Below, one piece after another: positions 34,421-43,441 of a stretch of 64,000 bases of DNA. The notes beneath the pieces were generated by a model. It worked only from the letters and a program-made list of their open reading frames with translations, was not told the origin of the DNA and did not search any database. The stretch is taken from contig NZ_WNZW01000011.1 in assembly GCF_009725165.1 (NCBI RefSeq), positions 94,348-158,347 of the forward strand. Direction: 5' to 3'. Each line of letters begins with the position of its first letter. The stretch's first letter is position 1. Source of the DNA: Paenibacillus woosongensis (GTDB taxonomy: Bacteria > Bacillota > Bacilli > Paenibacillales > Paenibacillaceae). The position numbers were made by a program, and so were the translations under genes.

Positions 34421-36772
34421 GTGGGAATGAAATATGATTTAGGAACTGGCGAGGAGAAAAACTGGATTGTGGCCGAATCCTCCTTCTCCAGCAATTTGCT
34501 GGGGAAAGCTGAAGCGATTATGTCTCTCGGCAACGGATATATGGGCTTGCGCAGCGCTGCGGAGGAGCCCTATGTCGGTGAAGTAAGGAACCTGTTCGTC
34601 GCCGGAACCTTTAATAAATCAGATGTTATGGAAGTATCGGAGCTGCCTAATGCCGCCGATGTGACCCGGATGAATATTTATATTGATGGTGAACGATTGG
34701 ATGCATCCGTGCGGACGGAGGATTACGTCAGGGCACTGAACCTAAAGACTGCGGAGTTGAGAAGATCGTTTATTTGGACAACCTCCGCCGGGAAACAGGT
34801 GGCATTGAAGTTTAGAAGGTTTGTGTCGCTCGACAACCTGCACGTTATCGGCATGCAGATGGAGCTGGAGGCATTGAGCGATGACGTGCATGTGAGCGTA
34901 GAGAGCGGCGTGAACGCCCAAGTTTCCAACAGCGGGGCACAGCATTTCTTTGAAGGTGAGAAAAGGATCTACGACAAGAAGTATGTGGAGATGGTGGCGA
35001 GAACGAAAGAATCCCTTATCGACTTCATGTTTCATACGGTGCATCACGTTACTCTAGCGGGTTCGAAGCTGAATGATCCGTTTATGCGGATGGATCGCCG
35101 TTTGATTATGCTCAGCTATAAAGGTACCCTCGCGAAGGGGCAGAAATTCTCGCTTGAAAAATTGACGACCGTGCATACTTCCCGGGATAAAGCGTTCGAC
35201 GGTTTGACGCTGAAGGAGATGCGCGATCGTGCCCTGTCAACTTTGAAGAAGTGCGCAGCCAAGGGTTATGAAGGTTTATTTGCACAGCATGTGCAAGCGT
35301 GGGAGCAGAAGGTGTGGAAGCAATACAAGCTTAACATTGAATCCGAAGACGTCTTTGACCTTCTGGCGGCGCGCTTTGCACTCTATCATTTGACTATTAT
35401 GACTCCGGCCCATGATGAGCGGATGGGGATTGCTGCCAAGGGGCTTAGCGGCGAGGGCTATCAGGGTCACTCCTTCTGGGATACGGAGATGTTCATTCTT
35501 CCGTTCTTTATTTATTCCAATCCTGAGGTAGCCAGATCGCTCTTGATCTACCGTTATTTAGGGCTTGAAGGGGCGAGGAAGAAAGCGCGAAGCAATGGCT
35601 ACGAAGGAGCTATGTACCCCTGGGAGGCTGCCTGGCCGAGCGACGGCGAGATGGCCCAGGAATGGGGGCGCGTGGATATCGTCACCGGGAAACAGACAAA
35701 AATCTGGACCGGTTTTATCGAGCAGCATATTACTGCCGATGTAGCATTTGCGGTATGGCAGTACTATAAAGTAACCGGCGATCAAGCTTTTATGGACGAT
35801 TATGGATATGAAATTATTTTTGATACGGCCAGATTCTGGGGCAGCCGCCTGGAATGGGATGAAGACAGAGGACAGTATTGTATTAATGACGTGATCGGCC
35901 CTGATGAGTATAAAGAACATGTAGACAACAATGCGTTTACGAATTATTTTGCCCATTTCAACATGCAGCTCGCCATCAAGTACTATAGCCGTCTGAAGGA
36001 GAGCGATTCTGCCGTATTTCACCGTTTGAATGAAGCGCTGGATTTGGATCAGGCGATGGAAGCCTGGATGGAATGCATTGATAAAATCTATCTTCCGCAG
36101 CCGGGAGAGGATTTAGTTATCCCGCAGGATGATACTTACCTGACGAAGCGGATTATCGATTTGACAAAATATAAAAACCAGACGCATGTAAATACGATTT
36201 TCGAGGATTACAGCTTGGAGCAATTGAGTGATATCCAGGTATCCAAGCAGGCCGATTTGATGATCCTATTCTATTGGCTCGAAGACAAGTTTACGCATGA
36301 TGTGAAGATTGCCAACTACAATTACTACGAGCCGAAGACGATCCATGACTCCTCCTTGAGCCTGTCCACGCATGCGATACTCGCCAATGACTTGGGCGAT
36401 CGCCAGCTCGCTTACCGATTATTCAGGCAGGCTTGTGAGATCGATCTGGGGCCAGAAATGAAATCCTCCGATTTAGGGATGCATACGGCCTCCATCGGCG
36501 GCATCTGGCAGGTGATCGTGATGGGCTTTGCCGGAATGCGCATGCTGCATGGCGAATTAAGGATGGATCCGAAGCTGCCGGAGCATTGGAGCAAGCTGGA
36601 GTTCATGATCAATTGGCAAGGGCAGCGCTTAGAAGCGGAGATCACGAAGGATCGGCTAGTGATAGAGGCGATGGATCGCGTCCCGGTTGAGCTGGAAGTT
36701 TACGGGAAGGAATATCGCTTCAACGATGTGTTGACGATCAACCTGGCAGAAGCGAAAGGGGAGAGAGACTGA
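34421..36772 (+). CDS. Glycoside hydrolase family 65 phosphorylase
   Basis: A 783-residue GH65 enzyme. These enzymes phosphorolyse alpha-glucosides (maltose, trehalose, kojibiose, nigerose) with inversion, giving beta-glucose 1-phosphate. Features: N-terminal beta-sandwich (LLGKAEAIMSLGNGYMGLR), (alpha/alpha)6 barrel with SFWDTEMFILPFF, the general-acid motif IGPDEYKEHVDNNAFTN (Glu496), KQADLMILFYW and TIHDSSLSLSTHAI. The GTG at 34421 has GGAGG 8 nt upstream. An in-frame TTG 66 bp upstream lacks a site. Beta-phosphoglucomutase follows immediately, confirming a phosphorolytic route. Linkage specificity cannot be read from the motifs. Confidence 0.93.
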   Translation: MGMKYDLGTGEEKNWIVAESSFSSNLLGKAEAIMSLGNGYMGLRSAAEEPYVGEVRNLFVAGTFNKSDVMEVSELPNAADVTRMNIYIDGERLDASVRTEDYVRALNLKTAELRRSFIWTTSAGKQVALKFRRFVSLDNLHVIGMQMELEALSDDVHVSVESGVNAQVSNSGAQHFFEGEKRIYDKKYVEMVARTKESLIDFMFHTVHHVTLAGSKLNDPFMRMDRRLIMLSYKGTLAKGQKFSLEKLTTVHTSRDKAFDGLTLKEMRDRALSTLKKCAAKGYEGLFAQHVQAWEQKVWKQYKLNIESEDVFDLLAARFALYHLTIMTPAHDERMGIAAKGLSGEGYQGHSFWDTEMFILPFFIYSNPEVARSLLIYRYLGLEGARKKARSNGYEGAMYPWEAAWPSDGEMAQEWGRVDIVTGKQTKIWTGFIEQHITADVAFAVWQYYKVTGDQAFMDDYGYEIIFDTARFWGSRLEWDEDRGQYCINDVIGPDEYKEHVDNNAFTNYFAHFNMQLAIKYYSRLKESDSAVFHRLNEALDLDQAMEAWMECIDKIYLPQPGEDLVIPQDDTYLTKRIIDLTKYKNQTHVNTIFEDYSLEQLSDIQVSKQADLMILFYWLEDKFTHDVKIANYNYYEPKTIHDSSLSLSTHAILANDLGDRQLAYRLFRQACEIDLGPEMKSSDLGMHTASIGGIWQVIVMGFAGMRMLHGELRMDPKLPEHWSKLEFMINWQGQRLEAEITKDRLVIEAMDRVPVELEVYGKEYRFNDVLTINLAEAKGERD

Positions 36773-36773
36773 C

Positions 36774-37442
36774 ATGAAACTGCAGGCTGTTTTATTCGAT
36801 CTGGATGGCGTCATTACCGATACCGCAGAATTTCACTATTTGGCATGGAAGCAAATGGCGGAGCCAATCGGAATCGAAATCGATCATGCTTTCAATGAGC
36901 GGCTCAAAGGGATTAGCCGCATGGAATCCTTGGAGCGGATACTGGCGCATGGAGGCAAGGAGCAGCAGTATACAATGGAGCAGAAGCAGCGATTAGCTGC
37001 AGACAAGAACAAGCATTACGTTTCACTGCTCACGCAGCTTACACCTGAGCATGTCTACCCGGGAATTCCTGAATTGCTTGACCAACTGGCGGAGCTTCAA
37101 ATCCCCGCGGTGCTGACATCTGCGAGCAAGAATGCGCCGCAAATTTTAAGCGCTCTACGTCTTGATGAACGTTTCCATACGATTGTGGATCCAGACGGTA
37201 TGCCCGGCAAGCCGGCACCCGATATCTTCTTGAAGGGAGCGGGGGCGGTTGGAGCGGACCCTGCGTACTGTATCGGGGTCGAGGATGCACAGGCAGGCGT
37301 CGAAGCGATTAAGGCGGCAGGGATGTTCGCGGTCGGGATCGGAGAGAAAGGGCTGCTTTGCGCCTCCGGTGCGGATATCGTGTTCGAGAGCACGGCCAAG
37401 TTGAATTTGACTGCATTGCTGAAAGCGGCAAAGCTGGATTAG
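36774..37442 (+). CDS. pgmB: Beta-phosphoglucomutase
   Basis: A 222-residue HAD-superfamily enzyme converting beta-glucose 1-phosphate to glucose 6-phosphate. It has the nucleophile motif FDLDGVITDT (Asp9 and Asp11), a helical cap (RLKGISRMESLERIL), the TSASKNAP motif and the metal-binding GVEDAQAGVEAIKAAG. It starts one base after the GH65 stop codon, so the two steps are coupled. Confidence 0.95.
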   Translation: MKLQAVLFDLDGVITDTAEFHYLAWKQMAEPIGIEIDHAFNERLKGISRMESLERILAHGGKEQQYTMEQKQRLAADKNKHYVSLLTQLTPEHVYPGIPELLDQLAELQIPAVLTSASKNAPQILSALRLDERFHTIVDPDGMPGKPAPDIFLKGAGAVGADPAYCIGVEDAQAGVEAIKAAGMFAVGIGEKGLLCASGADIVFESTAKLNLTALLKAAKLD

Positions 37443-37474
37443 CAGCAAGCGAAAATAAGCTGTATGGCTTATAT

Positions 37475-37504
37475 AGCTTCCTCCCGCTATAACGGGAGGA
37501 AGCT
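37475..37504. terminator. 12-bp perfect hairpin after pgmB
   Basis: AGCTTCCTCCCG and its exact complement with a 6-nt loop. There is no T-run on the plus strand, so it is more likely an mRNA 3'-end stabiliser than a terminator by itself. Confidence 0.55.
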
Positions 37505-37529
37505 GCGCAAAAAATAGTTAAACCATAGT

Positions 37530-37565
37530 AGAACCTCGTGAGAACCGTGCGGGGTTCTTTCTATT
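37530..37565 (+). terminator. Terminator of the GH65-pgmB unit
   Basis: AGAACCTCG pairs with CGGGGTTCT (one wobble) across an 11-nt loop and is followed by TTCTATT. Confidence 0.6.
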
Positions 37566-37600
37566 ATCGGACTTTGATAGACCTTATGCTATTATTCAGC

Positions 37601-38389
37601 TCAGTCAAGTAGTGTTTTGACCGGGTACCCGAACTGGCTGGAAATCCCCCCCGCTGCAGCTAACAATTCCGCGAGGACTTGCTTCTCGTTCTCCTTGATT
37701 CGAGATAGCGAACCGATGATGCTGATCGTGCCGATCGTTTGCCCGGCGGCATCCTTTACGGGTGCGGCGATGCTGTAGGCGCCCGCCTCGATTTCCTCGT
37801 CTTCAATGCTGTACCCCTGCTCCCGGATTTGCTGCAGGTTATTCAGAAGCTTCCTTTTATCGGTAATCGTCTTCTCCGTCAGCTTGGTTAACTTGTAATT
37901 CTGCAAAAAGCTCTGCAGTTCGAGCTCTGGCATATGGGCCAAAAATATTTTGCCTGATGCAGAGGCGTGCATCGGCAGCTTGCTGCCGGCCCGCGAGCTA
38001 ATGATGAAATAGTTATTCGGCGACTCTACCTTGTCCACACAAAATATCTGCTCGTGCTGATAGACATATAAATGAGAGGTCTCATGAAATTTCTTGGTCA
38101 GCTCTGTAAGATACGGATGGCCGATCTCCTTGAGGTCGAGGCTTTGCGACACTAGGTTGGCCTTCAAGAGAAATTCGAGGCCAAGCCGGTATTTGCCGTT
38201 GTTCGGATTTTTATCAATATATGAGTAGGCACAGAGCGTATTGATGAGACCATATACCGTGCTTATGTTCAAATTAAGCCTCTCGCTGATTTCGGTGAGC
38301 GACAGCTGAGTATGTAACGAATCAAAGCAATTCACAATATCAAGCGCCCGTTTCACAGATTGAATCAGACGGGGATTTTTCTCGTTCAA
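37601..38389 (-). CDS. IclR-family transcriptional regulator
   Basis: A protein of about 262 residues with an N-terminal winged helix (about residues 6-66, SLTEISERLNLNISTVYGL) and the IclR effector domain (about 80-255, SASGKIFLAHMP, GYSIEDEEIEAGAYSIAAPV). TTG at 38389 is the start because GGAGG lies 8 nt upstream. It diverges from the second CUT1 importer operon and may contribute to its control, although that operon also encodes a GntR regulator. Confidence 0.9.
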   Translation of the reverse strand: MNEKNPRLIQSVKRALDIVNCFDSLHTQLSLTEISERLNLNISTVYGLINTLCAYSYIDKNPNNGKYRLGLEFLLKANLVSQSLDLKEIGHPYLTELTKKFHETSHLYVYQHEQIFCVDKVESPNNYFIISSRAGSKLPMHASASGKIFLAHMPELELQSFLQNYKLTKLTEKTITDKRKLLNNLQQIREQGYSIEDEEIEAGAYSIAAPVKDAAGQTIGTISIIGSLSRIKENEKQVLAELLAAAGGISSQFGYPVKTLLD

Positions 38390-38547
38390 CACTATAACCT
38401 CCAACTGTATTCCTGTTATTTTTATCTATATCCACTATGTTCAGGTCTTTATCTGACAATGTCAATAGGGGTTTGATATGCAGACCCTAGCAAACAACTA
38501 GGAGCAGTACAAACATGAACATAAGCTTGAAACGTATATTCTGCTAT

Positions 38548-38590
38548 AAAACGGCCTTGGCCCGGATTCGTCCGGATCCAAGACCGTTTT
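38548..38590 (+). terminator. Long imperfect hairpin with TTTTGTTTTG tail
   Basis: AAAACGG.CTTGG pairs with CCAAG.CCGTTTT, and an inner CCGGA-TTCG-TCCGG stem closes the loop. The arm and tail look like a strong terminator. Nothing annotated is transcribed into it, so it may end a short leader transcript or attenuate the operon. Confidence 0.6.
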
Positions 38591-38688
38591 GTTTTGCCTG
38601 TGTAAAGCGGCGCAATCCAGCAAGCTTCACTTAACTGCACCTTAATATAAAGATAATACCCAGTAAATAGAATGGATTTATAGTAAAC

Positions 38689-38704
38689 GTATAGACGTCT
38701 AGAC
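38689..38704 (+). promoter_or_regulatory. Candidate GntR/HutC-type operator
   Basis: Two adjacent octamers, GTATAGAC and GTCTAGAC, match the GT(A/C)TAGAC core seen in sites of HutC-subfamily GntR regulators such as DasR and YvoA. It is just upstream of the permease gene whose operon encodes a GntR/UTRA regulator. Confidence 0.6.
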
Positions 38705-38727
38705 AAATAAAAAAGAAGGAGAACGAT

Positions 38728-39558
38728 TTGAATCGGTTATTAACGAGCTCCAAGTATGTTTTAGCGGGTTTGATGCTGTTGTGGACGCTGTTTCCGATTT
38801 ATTGGGTGACGGTCATTGCCACGCAAAATTCGTCGGATTTATTTTCTAAGGTGTCACTGCTGCCCAATTCCATCACAGTGCAGCATCTGGTGGGCATTTT
38901 TACAGAAGATCATTATGTGTTGCCGTTATTCAACAGCATGCTCATTACGGTGTGTTCCCTGCTGATTGTGTTGTTGTTCGGGGTGTCCAGTGCTTATGTA
39001 TTGGGAGGAAGAACGTTTAAAGTCGCGTTTAAGAAAACGCTGCTCATATGGATTCTGCTGGTCAGAGTATTGCCGCCGATTACGTTTGCTCTGCCTCTCT
39101 ACATATTAATGAATAACGTTGGTCTTCTGAGTACTAAGATCCCGATTATACTAGCCCATGTGCTGGTCAACATTCCTTTGGTGATTTGGTTTATGATAGG
39201 CTTCTTCGCGAACGTTCCCGATGAGATCGTAGAAAGTGCGCGGATCGATGGAGCCTCCGAATTCCAAATCTATACCAGGGTCGTGCTGCCGTTAGTGGTG
39301 CCAGGAATTGCCGCCGTGACGATATTATCGTTTATGGCCTCATGGAATGAATATTTGTATAGCGTTATTTTTATTCAAAGCCCTGGTGATTTTACGATTC
39401 CTCTGAAGCTGGCCACGTTAAATAGCGAACAGGAGTTGACGGAATGGGGCAAGGTTGCAAGCGGCGGCATCGTGTCTTTAATACCCGTGATATTGATCGC
39501 TATGTTAATGCAGAGATACTTGATGAGCGGTCTTACCGCGGGCGCAGTGAAAGAATAG
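38728..39558 (+). CDS. CUT1 sugar ABC permease (MalG type), second importer
   Basis: A 276-residue permease with six membrane segments, coupling motif ESARIDGASEFQIYTRVVLP (about residues 170-190) and the C-terminus GLTAGAVKE. TTG at 38728 is the start, with AAGGAG 6 nt upstream. It is unusual in coming first in the operon, before the binding protein. Confidence 0.92.
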   Translation: MNRLLTSSKYVLAGLMLLWTLFPIYWVTVIATQNSSDLFSKVSLLPNSITVQHLVGIFTEDHYVLPLFNSMLITVCSLLIVLLFGVSSAYVLGGRTFKVAFKKTLLIWILLVRVLPPITFALPLYILMNNVGLLSTKIPIILAHVLVNIPLVIWFMIGFFANVPDEIVESARIDGASEFQIYTRVVLPLVVPGIAAVTILSFMASWNEYLYSVIFIQSPGDFTIPLKLATLNSEQELTEWGKVASGGIVSLIPVILIAMLMQRYLMSGLTAGAVKE

Positions 39559-39568
39559 GAGGATTACA

Positions 39569-40783
39569 ATGAAAAAGAATGTCTTCATACTAATCAGTTT
39601 TGTTATAGTCGCGAGCATACTGGCAGGCTGCCAAAGCAAGGGGGCGGACAAGCTAGTCGTCGCTGCAAGGGGAGGCTCTCATGTGACGGCGATGGAAGCC
39701 GTGAAGGAGGCCTTCGAAAAGGAGCATAACGTGCAGGTCGAAATTATCGGGCTCGAGGCAGCGGATTTGAAGCAAAAAATATCGTTGGACGCAAAAAATA
39801 AAAACGGAGCCTACGATTTAATTATGGCAGACGACCCTTGGATGCCGGAATTCAGCGAAGCGGGCATTTTTGCTAATCTATCCAAACTGGGCGTTACCGA
39901 GGACGCCGATTTTGAAGCATCGTCTCTGGCCTTGGGCAAGCATCCGTATGGTGCAGGCGAGCTGTATGCTCTGCCTTTCTCGGGAAATGTCCAGTTGTTC
40001 TTCTATAATAAGCAGCTGCTCGATAAGCATAATTATGAAGTCCCTCAAAGCTGGGAAGAGGTGCTGAGTATGGCGAAAACGATCCATGAACAGGATGGAG
40101 TCGCCGGTTACGTGATTCGCGGGCAGCAGGGAAATCCGATCGTATCCGACTTTTTGCCGATTTTTTGGGCGTATGGCGGACAAGTATTCGATGACAATTG
40201 GAATGCGCAGATTGATTCCGAAGCAGGCAAAAAAGCATTAAACACATACATGGAGCTTCTCGCCGTTGGGGCGAATTATGAAACGACAGATATCGTCAGC
40301 TCGCTGGCGACGTCTCAGGCAGCGATGGCATTGGGATGGCCGTCGTGGTTTATTACGGGCGAAGAGGCTAGTGCTGAGTATTCGCCGGTTCCGGCTCAGG
40401 CTGCAGATGGCGCTGAAGCGTTCGCTACAGGAATGATCGGCAACTGGATGATGGGAGTAACGGCCAATTCGAAAACGCCTGAGCTGGCCGCCGAGTTCTT
40501 AACGTTCATTACAAGCTCTGAAGTTCAAAAACAAATGGTCGAGCATGGCGGGGTGCCAACAAGAAAAAGTGCGTATCTGGACAGTGAATTGTCCGCGAAA
40601 TACAAGCATTTTCCGGTTCAATTGGAGGCGCTGGAGAACTCCGTGGCAAGACCGAGAACACCGCTTTGGTCACGCGTAGAAGAAGCGCTCGGCACGGAAC
40701 TGTCCGCAGCGATTGCTGGCACGAAGACGGTGGAGGCCGCACTGTCCGCAGCGAATCAAGAGATCAATCAGATCATGAAATAA
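39569..40783 (+). CDS. CUT1 substrate-binding lipoprotein, second importer
   Basis: A 404-residue solute-binding protein with lipobox LAGC (Cys about residue 21) and binding-protein features LVVAARGGSHVTAMEAVKEA, YDLIMADDPWMPEF and ALPFSGNVQLFFYNKQLL. It lies between its two permease genes and starts 10 bp after the first. The ligand is unknown. The enzymes downstream suggest a phosphorylated or phosphodiester-linked polyol or sugar, which is inference. Confidence 0.9.
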   Translation: MKKNVFILISFVIVASILAGCQSKGADKLVVAARGGSHVTAMEAVKEAFEKEHNVQVEIIGLEAADLKQKISLDAKNKNGAYDLIMADDPWMPEFSEAGIFANLSKLGVTEDADFEASSLALGKHPYGAGELYALPFSGNVQLFFYNKQLLDKHNYEVPQSWEEVLSMAKTIHEQDGVAGYVIRGQQGNPIVSDFLPIFWAYGGQVFDDNWNAQIDSEAGKKALNTYMELLAVGANYETTDIVSSLATSQAAMALGWPSWFITGEEASAEYSPVPAQAADGAEAFATGMIGNWMMGVTANSKTPELAAEFLTFITSSEVQKQMVEHGGVPTRKSAYLDSELSAKYKHFPVQLEALENSVARPRTPLWSRVEEALGTELSAAIAGTKTVEAALSAANQEINQIMK

Positions 40784-40809
40784 GGTTCATTCAAATGTGA
40801 AGGAGTGGA

Positions 40810-41697
40810 ATGAACTTGCATAGCAAGCAGCGGTTTCAATGGGCCATGCTGGCCCCGGTTATTTTACTCTTAACTGGATTAACGGTTTTTCCAATCGGTT
40901 ATACGATCCTGAACAGTTTTACCGATTATTATTATTTAGCCAGCGAATCCAAGCAGTTCATCGGATTTTCCAATTACATCAAGGTTATTCAGGATGAAGT
41001 GTTTCTTAAAGCGGTTTGGAACACGGTAAAGTTCATGGTGCTGGCCGTTACGGCTGAAATCGCATTGGGACTGGGAATGGCCGTGCTTGTCGAAAGCCTG
41101 AAAAGGGGCTTGAAAATACTTCGTATTTCGCTTCTCCTCCCGTCTTTGCTGCCGCCCGTGACCGTGGCGCTGATTTGGCAGATGATGCTTAGCAATCATA
41201 ATGGCATCATCAATCATTTGCTGTCTTATTTCGGGAGAGGGCCCTTTAATTTCTTAATGGATATCCACACGGCCTTTTATGCTGTCTTGTTCATTGATAT
41301 TTGGCAGTGGACGCCATTTGCATTCTTGTTGATCTATGCTGCGCTGCAGGCAGTGCCCAAGCTGCAGTATGACGCCGCCAAGGTGGACGGGGCAGGAAGA
41401 GGCCGCATATTTCTTCATATTACGCTGCCGAATATTATGCCAAGCCTGATGATGGTCATTTTGCTTCGCACGATCGATACCTTCAGACTGTTCGATAAAG
41501 TGAATATATTGACCGGCGGAGGGCCAGCCAATTCCACAACGACGATCACTCAGTATATTTACAGGCACGGTGTATATAATTTGCAAATCGGATATGGAGC
41601 TGCCGCTTCCATGATCATGGTTCTTTTGGTGCTGACGTTCTCGATATTTTATATTAAGCGGTCGATTGGAGGAAGCGGGCATGACATGCGTTATTGA
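40810..41697 (+). CDS. CUT1 sugar ABC permease (MalF/UgpA type), second importer
   Basis: A 295-residue permease with six membrane segments and coupling motif DAAKVDGAGRGRIFLHITLP (about residues 190-210). The tail extends 17 bp into the next gene. AAGGAG is close to the ATG, and a TTG two codons later has better spacing, so the start is uncertain by two residues. Confidence 0.92.
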   Translation: MNLHSKQRFQWAMLAPVILLLTGLTVFPIGYTILNSFTDYYYLASESKQFIGFSNYIKVIQDEVFLKAVWNTVKFMVLAVTAEIALGLGMAVLVESLKRGLKILRISLLLPSLLPPVTVALIWQMMLSNHNGIINHLLSYFGRGPFNFLMDIHTAFYAVLFIDIWQWTPFAFLLIYAALQAVPKLQYDAAKVDGAGRGRIFLHITLPNIMPSLMMVILLRTIDTFRLFDKVNILTGGGPANSTTTITQYIYRHGVYNLQIGYGAAASMIMVLLVLTFSIFYIKRSIGGSGHDMRY

Positions 41698-42598
41698 TTT
41701 TTTGAATGTTGGCTTCGGTGAGGCTGCAGTTGTACGAGTCGAGGACGGGCAGCGTTCCATCTGCCTTGTAGTGGATGCTGGCGATCTGAATTGCGATAAG
41801 CATGCGAGAAGATGCAGCCTGGGGCAGTATATTCGGGAATACGGGATAAACAAAATCGATGCGCTTATCTTGACTCATTTCCATAAGGATCATATCGGCG
41901 GGGTGCATGAAGTGCTGGGGCGTGTTCCTATAGGGGAAATTCTGCTTCATGTGCCTTTGCCGGCGCATCTGTCCAATAGTAGGCTGAACGATCATTCCAC
42001 GCCGATCTTGGCCTCGCTATCTCTGTACATTTCTATCTTGCGACAAGCCGAGGAGCTTGGTATTCCCGTACGCCAGATCAGCGAACCATTTGTTCTGTCA
42101 GGCCTAGCGGCTGAGTTCAGGCTGCTTATGCCAAACCAGGCGAAGCTTCAGCGGCTCCAGGCTGAGCTGGAGAGCTTGGATGTGGAGGCGCTTAACCTGC
42201 AGGAGGAACGTTTAACGAGGATTGATCGTTTGCTCAACGATACCGCTCTGGCCGTGTTAATTCGTTACGACAATGAACATGCTGCGCTCTTGACTTCCGA
42301 CGTTGGACTGGATTTCTGGGATCCGTACAAACCGGAGATCGAGAACATCTTTCTACTGCAAGCGCCGCATCATGGAGATTCGAGAAATATTTCCCGGGCA
42401 TTGTTACACACCGTGTCGCCCCAGGTTATCGTGGTCAGCGCCGATGATGAGGGGACATATCAATTGCCGCATCCTGAATTTGAGGCCGTGGTACAAGAGC
42501 ATTCGGAGGCTCGCATTTACTATACGGAGGAAGCCGGGAGCACGCATAGAATTATTCGCATGGACTTGAATGAGCGGACGATACACCTGATTAACTAA
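41681..42598 (+). CDS. MBL-fold metallohydrolase
   Basis: A 305-residue metallo-beta-lactamase-fold protein with the metal-binding motif THFHKDHIGG (His66, His68, Asp70, His71), VDAGD before it, TSDVGLDFW and LQAPHHGDSRNIS (third histidine region). The pattern is closest to the ComEC-type/RNase-J-like group that hydrolyses phosphodiesters. No signal peptide is seen, so it is cytosolic. The ATG at 41681 has GGAGG 8 nt upstream and overlaps the permease gene. The substrate is unknown. Its place in the operon suggests a small phosphodiester brought in by the importer. Confidence 0.85.
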   Translation: MTCVIDFLNVGFGEAAVVRVEDGQRSICLVVDAGDLNCDKHARRCSLGQYIREYGINKIDALILTHFHKDHIGGVHEVLGRVPIGEILLHVPLPAHLSNSRLNDHSTPILASLSLYISILRQAEELGIPVRQISEPFVLSGLAAEFRLLMPNQAKLQRLQAELESLDVEALNLQEERLTRIDRLLNDTALAVLIRYDNEHAALLTSDVGLDFWDPYKPEIENIFLLQAPHHGDSRNISRALLHTVSPQVIVVSADDEGTYQLPHPEFEAVVQEHSEARIYYTEEAGSTHRIIRMDLNERTIHLIN

Positions 42599-42641
42599 GA
42601 GATGGAATTCAGATCAGATCGAATAAGGGAAAAGTGATGGC

Positions 42642-43415
42642 ATGAATTTGAACAACTTGATGATTGAGATGGAGGAGTGGGTGGAGCAAGCAGCGGCCCT
42701 CCAGCTGGATGCGCTGAACCGCAAGCATATGCAGGTACAGACCAAAGCGCATGATACGGATTTTGTTACGAATATTGATCTTCAATCAGAGAAAATCTTA
42801 ATCGATTGCATATTGAAGCGTTATCCCGATCATAGCATATGGACCGAGGAAGGCGGCAAGCTCGGCCAGCAAAGCGAGTTTGTATGGGTCATTGATCCGA
42901 TCGACGGCACGACGAACTTTATCCATGGTTTTCCGTTGTCATCGATTTCGATCGCCTTGCAGCATAATGGGATTACTCAACTGGGGATGGTCTATTCCCC
43001 GCCGCTTTCCATGAAGTTTCAGGCGGTTAGGGGGCAGGGCGCCTATTACAACGAGCGGCGTATTCAAGTGTCGCAGACGAAGGATTTAAAGAGCAGCTTG
43101 CTTACGACTGGCTTTCCCAGCTGCAGCCATGAGCCTATCATCAATCTGAAGTATTTTAGCAAAATGATGGGCAGGGTGTCGGGCATTCGCCGTACGGGCA
43201 GCGCTGCGCTTGATCTATGTTTTGTTGCGGCATCGTATTTTGACGGGTATTGGGAGTTCGATCTTAACGCTTGGGATTGGTGCGCGGGTGCATTGATCGT
43301 TGAAGAAGCGGGGGGGACGCTGTTCATGACGGAGGTGGACGGCCATCCGCTTTTGATCTGCGGCAATCCGGAAATAGCGGAGCTGCTCCAGTCCAGTTTG
43401 TTAGAAGAAGGATGA
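42642..43415 (+). CDS. Inositol-monophosphatase-family phosphatase
   Basis: A 257-residue enzyme with the two signature motifs of the family: WTEEGG (Glu69/Glu70) with VIDPIDGTTNF (Asp85, Asp88), and WEFDLNAWDWCAGALIVEEAG near the C-terminus. Family members dephosphorylate inositol phosphates, histidinol phosphate, fructose-1,6-bisphosphate or PAP with magnesium. The motifs favour inositol monophosphate or a similar polyol phosphate but do not fix the substrate. It is in the same operon as the MBL hydrolase and the importer. Confidence 0.88.
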   Translation: MNLNNLMIEMEEWVEQAAALQLDALNRKHMQVQTKAHDTDFVTNIDLQSEKILIDCILKRYPDHSIWTEEGGKLGQQSEFVWVIDPIDGTTNFIHGFPLSSISIALQHNGITQLGMVYSPPLSMKFQAVRGQGAYYNERRIQVSQTKDLKSSLLTTGFPSCSHEPIINLKYFSKMMGRVSGIRRTGSAALDLCFVAASYFDGYWEFDLNAWDWCAGALIVEEAGGTLFMTEVDGHPLLICGNPEIAELLQSSLLEEG

Positions 43416-43441
43416 ACTATACAGGAATCGGAGGCCATCGA

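Larger units (their letters stand above)
38405..38727. other. Intergenic region between iclR and the second importer operon
   Basis: It holds the long hairpin at 38548-38590, the 16-bp operator candidate at 38689-38704 and the ribosome site of the permease gene. A 42-codon open frame starting at 38515 after AGGAG runs through the hairpin; I do not consider it supported. Confidence 0.5.

Noticed and set aside
38515..38643. A 42-codon open frame with AGGAG upstream, before the second importer operon
   Set aside because: The frame runs through a strong hairpin, has no resemblance to any protein, and its composition follows the hairpin sequence.
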